This document shows, one piece after another, positions 60,386 through 64,000 of a stretch of 64,000 nt of DNA. The stretch is from an uncultured Granulosicoccaceae bacterium. Its GTDB lineage: Bacteria > Pseudomonadota > Gammaproteobacteria > Granulosicoccales > Granulosicoccaceae. Positions within the stretch are counted from its first letter, which is position 1. Every line of letters begins with the position of its first letter. A model generated the notes under the pieces. The model did not search any database. It saw only the letters and a program-made list of their open reading frames with translations, and had not been told where the DNA came from. The translations under genes and the position numbers were made by a program. The DNA is taken from NCBI GenBank assembly GCA_937958675.1, contig CALGND010000012.1, positions 19,319 through 83,318 of the forward strand, in the 5' to 3' direction.

Positions 60386-61303
60386 ATGTCCTTAAAGGTG
60401 CAACGAAAGCTGACGACGATTCTCGCGGCGGACGCCGAAGGCTACAGTCGTGCAATGGACTCGGACGAGGTAAGCGCGCTCAGCGCCCTGCGCGCTGCAC
60501 GAAGTGTCTTCTCCAAATTTATCGAACGCCACGACGGCCGAGTCGTCAATACTGCCGGTGACGGATTGATTGCAGAGTTCTCCTCAGTAGTCGAGGCCGT
60601 CCAATGCGCCATCGAGGTGCAGCACGAACTAGTTAATCACAGCCGCGATCGAGGAGACGCTTTGCGCTTCAGGATCGGAATCCATCTCGGAGACGTGATG
60701 ATCGACGGCAGCGACCTTTTAGGCGAGGGTGTTAATCTTGCCGCACGTCTTGAGTCTATGGCGGAGCCCGGCGGTGTGCTGATCTCCCAGCAGGTTTATG
60801 ATCAAGTCCGACATAAACTCACCATTGGGTTCGAGTATCTGGGCGAGAAGCGTCCGAAGAACTTTTTAGAAGATGTGTCGGTCTATCGCCTCTCTTTCGG
60901 TAAAAAACAAAGCAATGTGGCTAATATCGTGCGCAAGGCTCAATCTATTCAAGATTCGAACCGCTTAGAACCTGTCCCTGGCAATCTGCGGGAGCGCACA
61001 ATCCGCCATGCCAAGCTGCTTGGTGCCATCTGGCTCGTGCTTTTTGTAGTTGATTTTGCAACGGGTACTCCCTTCTGGGCGCATTGGCCAGGACTTGCCA
61101 TGGCCACACTTGTGGCGTTGGAGGCAACGCCATTGTTCGTACGCGGTAGGTTCAAACTTCCATATTTTCGTGCCGTTGTCATCATCGGCGCATTAGCGTT
61201 GGTCAACCTATTCACATGGTCAGGTTATCCATGGGTTTTTTGGCCCGCAGCGGCGCTCATTACCATCGAATTGATCCGCCGTCTGGGTGTTCGCTCTAAG
61301 TGA
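60386..61303 (+). CDS. Class III adenylate/guanylate cyclase with C-terminal membrane domain
   Basis: About 305 residues from the ATG at 60386; a TTG at 60362 is possible. The catalytic domain (about 5-175) shows TTILAADAEGYSRAMD with a metal Asp, VVNTAGDGLIAEF with the second metal Asp, FRIGIHLGDVMI, and GEGVNLAARLES. The C-terminal ~90 residues have two to three hydrophobic segments (LLGAIWLVLFVVDF, then AVVIIGALALVNLF), like a 2TM domain. It makes cyclic nucleotides at the inner membrane; ATP or GTP preference is not decided. Confidence 0.87.
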   Translation: MSLKVQRKLTTILAADAEGYSRAMDSDEVSALSALRAARSVFSKFIERHDGRVVNTAGDGLIAEFSSVVEAVQCAIEVQHELVNHSRDRGDALRFRIGIHLGDVMIDGSDLLGEGVNLAARLESMAEPGGVLISQQVYDQVRHKLTIGFEYLGEKRPKNFLEDVSVYRLSFGKKQSNVANIVRKAQSIQDSNRLEPVPGNLRERTIRHAKLLGAIWLVLFVVDFATGTPFWAHWPGLAMATLVALEATPLFVRGRFKLPYFRAVVIIGALALVNLFTWSGYPWVFWPAAALITIELIRRLGVRSK

Positions 61304-61465
61304 TCACCGTATGTGATCACGGATTGCATCGAAAATAAAGAGGGTGTGATCTTTTAGCTGGGTTGTACAAACCTTTATATCAAACAAAAGGAATAGAAAT
61401 GGAATTGGGACGCAGATGGCAAAACGTCTCCGCGGAGACGCGGGATATAGCAAAACCAGATATCG

Positions 61466-61684
61466 ATGCTACTCAACGTAGTAGCCTTTACAGTATCTAC
61501 GCGATTCGGACTAAGGTTTTGGATAGTTATAATAGGTTTACTGTTTGTTGGAGTCGTTACTGAGCTGGCCCAGTTATTTGTTCCAAACCGAACCACACGA
61601 TATACCGACATTCTCTGGAACATAGCCGGGATTACGATTGGGTATTGTTGCTTCGCTTATCATTGTGGCTGGAAGCCACTTTAG
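61466..61684 (+). pseudogene. VanZ-like protein remnant
   Basis: A 72-residue frame ending GVVTELAQLFVPNRTTRYTDILWNIAGITIGY, the VanZ signature (E..Q.F.P.R..D..D...N..G...G). Full VanZ domains need more membrane helices upstream, but an in-frame stop (TAG) lies six codons before the first Met and no VanZ-like sequence is seen in other frames. It is a C-terminal fragment, probably decayed. VanZ proteins are linked to glycopeptide tolerance and phosphotransbutyrylase neighbours elsewhere. Confidence 0.5.
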
Positions 61685-61691
61685 GTGACCC

Positions 61692-62342
61692 TTAATCGTA
61701 AATAGTTCGCCGCAAGGGGTGCAGAAACCTGCGAATCATCCACTGTGCTACTAGCAAGTTGATAACCCAGGAAAACACCATCAGGCCATCGCGTGGCAGC
61801 CCTTCCGGCTCGTTACCGGTGATTATCATCCAGCCAATGCCCACGAACGCCTGAGTTGAAGCACCCAACCCAATAGCATAAGCGCGCAGCATGCTCGCGC
61901 TGTGTCGGTAGAGGTTACGGTTACGAATGGCGATCACTCCAAAGGCAATCAGGCCGATCATCGAGAGGCTGAGTATCATTCGCACGCTGTACAGCAGGGT
62001 GCCCTGCAGTTCAGTGGGGAAGCTGAAATAGTGGGTCATCCACAACCCGGTAGCGGCACTCAAACAGCCTGTCCCTGCAACGGTGGGGCCGATGACGCGA
62101 TGGGCACCGGTGCGTCGGAGGCTAGGCAAAAACTGCAACGCTCCTGCAACACAGTAGACAGCACTACTCAGTATGTGCACGCCAATAGTGACGGGCGCGG
62201 TCGTCGCACGTGGATTTTCGGGTAGGCCCACGGCCGGGCCGCCTGCAAGCTCTAGAATTCTAAACAAGCCACCGAACGCCGGTATAAAGGAATAAACAAT
62301 TAGTCCGGCTAGTAACAGCTTTTCGGATCTGCTGAATGGCAT
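61692..62342 (-). CDS. DUF2306 family membrane protein
   Basis: A 216-residue protein with six or seven hydrophobic helices. GVHILSSAVYCVAGALQFLPSLRRTGAHRVIGPTVAGTGCLSAATGLWMTHYF fits the DUF2306 core, with conserved His (one in GVH, one in GAHR) that could bind heme or metal; this is inference. Function unknown. It is divergent from the LysR gene across 165 bp, so likely its target. Confidence 0.75.
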   Translation of the reverse strand: MPFSRSEKLLLAGLIVYSFIPAFGGLFRILELAGGPAVGLPENPRATTAPVTIGVHILSSAVYCVAGALQFLPSLRRTGAHRVIGPTVAGTGCLSAATGLWMTHYFSFPTELQGTLLYSVRMILSLSMIGLIAFGVIAIRNRNLYRHSASMLRAYAIGLGASTQAFVGIGWMIITGNEPEGLPRDGLMVFSWVINLLVAQWMIRRFLHPLRRTIYD

Positions 62343-62507
62343 CTTGAATGTTTCACCTCTTGGTTGATCATGGCAATGATGTCGTTTCTGTCGTACATCG
62401 AACTCATCATTTGTCTGCCCGGTTTGGATCAGTTGCCAATTGCTGGTAGGTTAAGCAAAATGTGATGTCTATGAAATTGCTTAATAGTGTTGGTCTGGTA
62501 TGCGTAA

Positions 62508-63395
62508 ATGATGAGATGGCAAAGGACGGCGTTTGATTGGAACCAGGCGCGCGCTTTTTTAGTGACTGCGGAAGAGGGGTCTCTATCAGCTGCGGCGCGA
62601 GCGCTTGGGTTGACTCAGCCGACGCTCAGTCGTCAGGTGACAGGCCTAGAGGAAACCCTAGGCGTCACTCTCTTTGAACGAACGCCGCGAGCGCTGCTAC
62701 TAACTCAGCCCGGTAAGGAATTGTTGGAGCACTTTCGTAGTATGGGAGACGCGGCCAACCGTATCTCAATTGCAGCGACGGGTCAGTCTGAAACCATTTC
62801 TGGGCACGTTGCAATTGCCTCCACAGATATGATGGCAACCCATTACCTATTGCCTATATTAAAGCAGCTGCACAGCCGAGCGCCGGAGCTGAAAATCGAG
62901 CTGGTCACCTCTAACCAGCTTAGCGATCTGCTGCGGCGTGAAGCTGATATTGCCATCCGGCACCGACAGCCGCAGGAAGACAATCTAATCGCCAAGCGCT
63001 TACGTACTACCACGGCTCAGCTTTATGCATCGTCGGCGTACGTCAAAGTGGTTGGTCGCCCAAAACAGCTGTCTGATCTAGCCGCTATGCGATTTGTTGG
63101 AGTTGAAGAGCCAGAGTGGCTGATTGAACCGTTAATGCGGCTTGGAATTGAGGTCAACAACGCGAATTTCAACTTTACCGCTGCCAGTGGTACCGTCTTT
63201 CTCGAATTGCTCCGGCAAGGGTTTGGGGTGGGCTATTTACCTCGGGAAATTGCTGAACAATATCCTGAATTAGAAAACTTATGGCCGGCAGTAGAGCCAA
63301 TACAGATCGAAACATGGTTGGTTGCGCACCGCGAGTTGCGAACCAACCCATGCATACGCTTGGTTTTTGATCTGCTGTCTGATGGTCTCAGTTAA
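62508..63395 (+). CDS. LysR family transcriptional regulator
   Basis: A 295-residue regulator. The helix-turn-helix (DWNQARAFLVTAEEGSLSAAARALGLTQPTLSRQVTGLEETLGVTLFER) spans residues about 10-58, and the effector domain follows from about 95. The subtype (WNQARAFLVTAEEGSLS) is that of LysRs divergent from membrane or oxidoreductase genes. Probable control of the DUF2306 gene is inferred from position. It could start at Met 1 or 2. Confidence 0.9.
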   Translation: MMRWQRTAFDWNQARAFLVTAEEGSLSAAARALGLTQPTLSRQVTGLEETLGVTLFERTPRALLLTQPGKELLEHFRSMGDAANRISIAATGQSETISGHVAIASTDMMATHYLLPILKQLHSRAPELKIELVTSNQLSDLLRREADIAIRHRQPQEDNLIAKRLRTTTAQLYASSAYVKVVGRPKQLSDLAAMRFVGVEEPEWLIEPLMRLGIEVNNANFNFTAASGTVFLELLRQGFGVGYLPREIAEQYPELENLWPAVEPIQIETWLVAHRELRTNPCIRLVFDLLSDGLS

Positions 63396-63487
63396 GAAAG
63401 TGTTGCATCCGCGATAATCAAATAACAACTTACCGAAAGTAAGCAGATTGAAGGTATTGAGCAAATTCAAATTTTAACGCGATGCAG

Positions 63488-63745
63488 CTATCGGAAGTCA
63501 TAGGTAGTAAATCTGCAGGGGCGTGTTAGTACATTTATCTTTACAATTTTGTCAGATCTAACTGAATGTATTTCAGTAGTAGATGTTTTTAATACCAAGT
63601 ATTCGCCATTTTTTTGCTTTTTGATATCGCTAGCAATACCACTGTATATGTTGGTATCGGTGATCACTTCTACGTCGTAGGCGTCCATGCAAATGATTTC
63701 GAGAACATCGTAATCACCGCACGCTATTGGTTTGTAAGAATCCAT
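63488..63745 (-). CDS. rof: Rho-binding antiterminator (Rof/YaeO family)
   Basis: About 85 residues from the second Met. MDSYKPIACGDYDVLEIICMDAYDVEVI followed by IYSGIASDIKKQKNGEYLVLKT and EIHSVRSDKIVKIN matches the Rof pattern (Y.PI.C.DYD.LE..C, then A.D...KK.EYL, then LRLDKI). Rof binds Rho and inhibits termination. It has an acidic N-terminal beta-sandwich face typical of Rho binding. It stands alone, divergent from the protease gene at the window end. Confidence 0.75.
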   Translation of the reverse strand: MDSYKPIACGDYDVLEIICMDAYDVEVITDTNIYSGIASDIKKQKNGEYLVLKTSTTEIHSVRSDKIVKINVLTRPCRFTTYDFR

Positions 63746-63867
63746 CAAGAGCTTTAATTTACAAATAGTTAAAAAACCGTAGCATATTTTTGATTGCTGC
63801 GTACCACGCTAATGAACTAGCGTACAGTAATTGGGTCAATTCAATTAGCCATCAACTGGGAATCACT

Positions 63868-64000
63868 ATGTTTAGTCGATACTTAATGTCAGTAACCTTG
63901 CTTCTGCTAATCAGCCTGTCGACTGCCTCAGCAGCTGATAAACCCGATTATGCTGTACTTTACGAGCAGAACTTGCCTAGTGTTGTCACTATCAATACAG
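63868..64000 (+). CDS. N-terminus of a trypsin-like (Deg-type) serine protease, cut by window end
   Basis: The ATG at 63868 opens a frame that runs off the window. A signal peptide (MFSRYLMSVTLLLLISLSTASA) is followed by ADKPDYAVLYEQNLPSVVTINT. The LYEQxLPSVVTI pattern is that of the first strand of HtrA/Deg-type S1C proteases. The catalytic triad would lie beyond the window, so the call rests on the N-terminus only. Confidence 0.5.
   Translation, partial: MFSRYLMSVTLLLLISLSTASAADKPDYAVLYEQNLPSVVTINT

Noticed and set aside
61363..61563. 66-codon frame upstream of the VanZ fragment
   Set aside because: It is in another frame, has no VanZ-like membrane helices, and shows no domain; it does not restore the missing part.

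Overview
The window looks like chromosomal DNA from a free-living, probably marine, heterotrophic gammaproteobacterium. I infer this from the gene families present: PutA paired with an Lrp-type regulator, RhlE, a Rof-type Rho-binding protein, a zinc-less MsrB next to MsrA, glycine-betaine and ferric/aminoethylphosphonate-type ABC importers, a DHPS/sulfolactate-type sulfonate cluster and a lipoprotein GH16 glucanase. No rRNA, tRNA, CRISPR array, phage module or intact insertion sequence was seen. Both window edges cut a gene. I cannot place the genus.

Layout. 1-2.4 kb: small proteins, a TetR regulator and a DUF2852 protein. 2.5-5.1 kb: two secreted carbohydrate-active lipoproteins (CBM9-like and GH16). 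5.2-7.7 kb: a solute-binding-fold protein, a type II dehydroquinase and an enolase-superfamily enzyme. 7.7-14.2 kb: a pair of OmpA-like lipoproteins, an orphan tungstate-type binding protein, MurI, a universal stress protein and a SulP transporter. 14.5-19.3 kb: an oxidative catabolic operon (HpaB-type oxygenase, RidA, Rieske oxygenase, DUF1028) opposite a LysR gene whose start codon lies in a perfect palindrome. 19.4-21.5 kb: methionine sulfoxide repair. 22.2-30.8 kb: a GntR regulator with acyl-CoA dehydrogenase on one side and trpB-trpA, DUF3565 and a class V PLP enzyme on the other, then CoA-transferase, LysE exporter and a degenerate SDR. 31-32.5 kb: RhlE.

32.6-38.3 kb is the most coherent pathway. 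A LacI regulator is divergent from a histidinol-dehydrogenase-like HpsN, two sulfopyruvate-decarboxylase subunits, an FMN 2-hydroxyacid oxidase and an SDR. Together they could take dihydroxypropanesulfonate through sulfolactate and sulfopyruvate to sulfoacetaldehyde. Immediately after it, at 38.4-40.0 kb, is a CheY-like receiver domain fused to a ten-helix EamA transporter, the most unusual single protein here. 40-44.6 kb: a betaine-type ABC importer with a double-length permease. 44.6-52.8 kb: amidase, metallo-hydrolase, PhyH dioxygenase, PutA, Lrp regulator and an EamA transporter.

52.9-60.0 kb: a nitrilase-fold amidohydrolase, then a probable five-gene operon of binding protein, fused permease, ATPase, inositol-monophosphatase-like phosphatase and S66 peptidase. 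60-64 kb: a class III nucleotide cyclase with a membrane tail, a VanZ-like remnant, a DUF2306 membrane protein divergent from a LysR gene, a Rof-like antiterminator and the start of a Deg-type protease. Short REP-like hairpins recur at the 3' ends of several genes.
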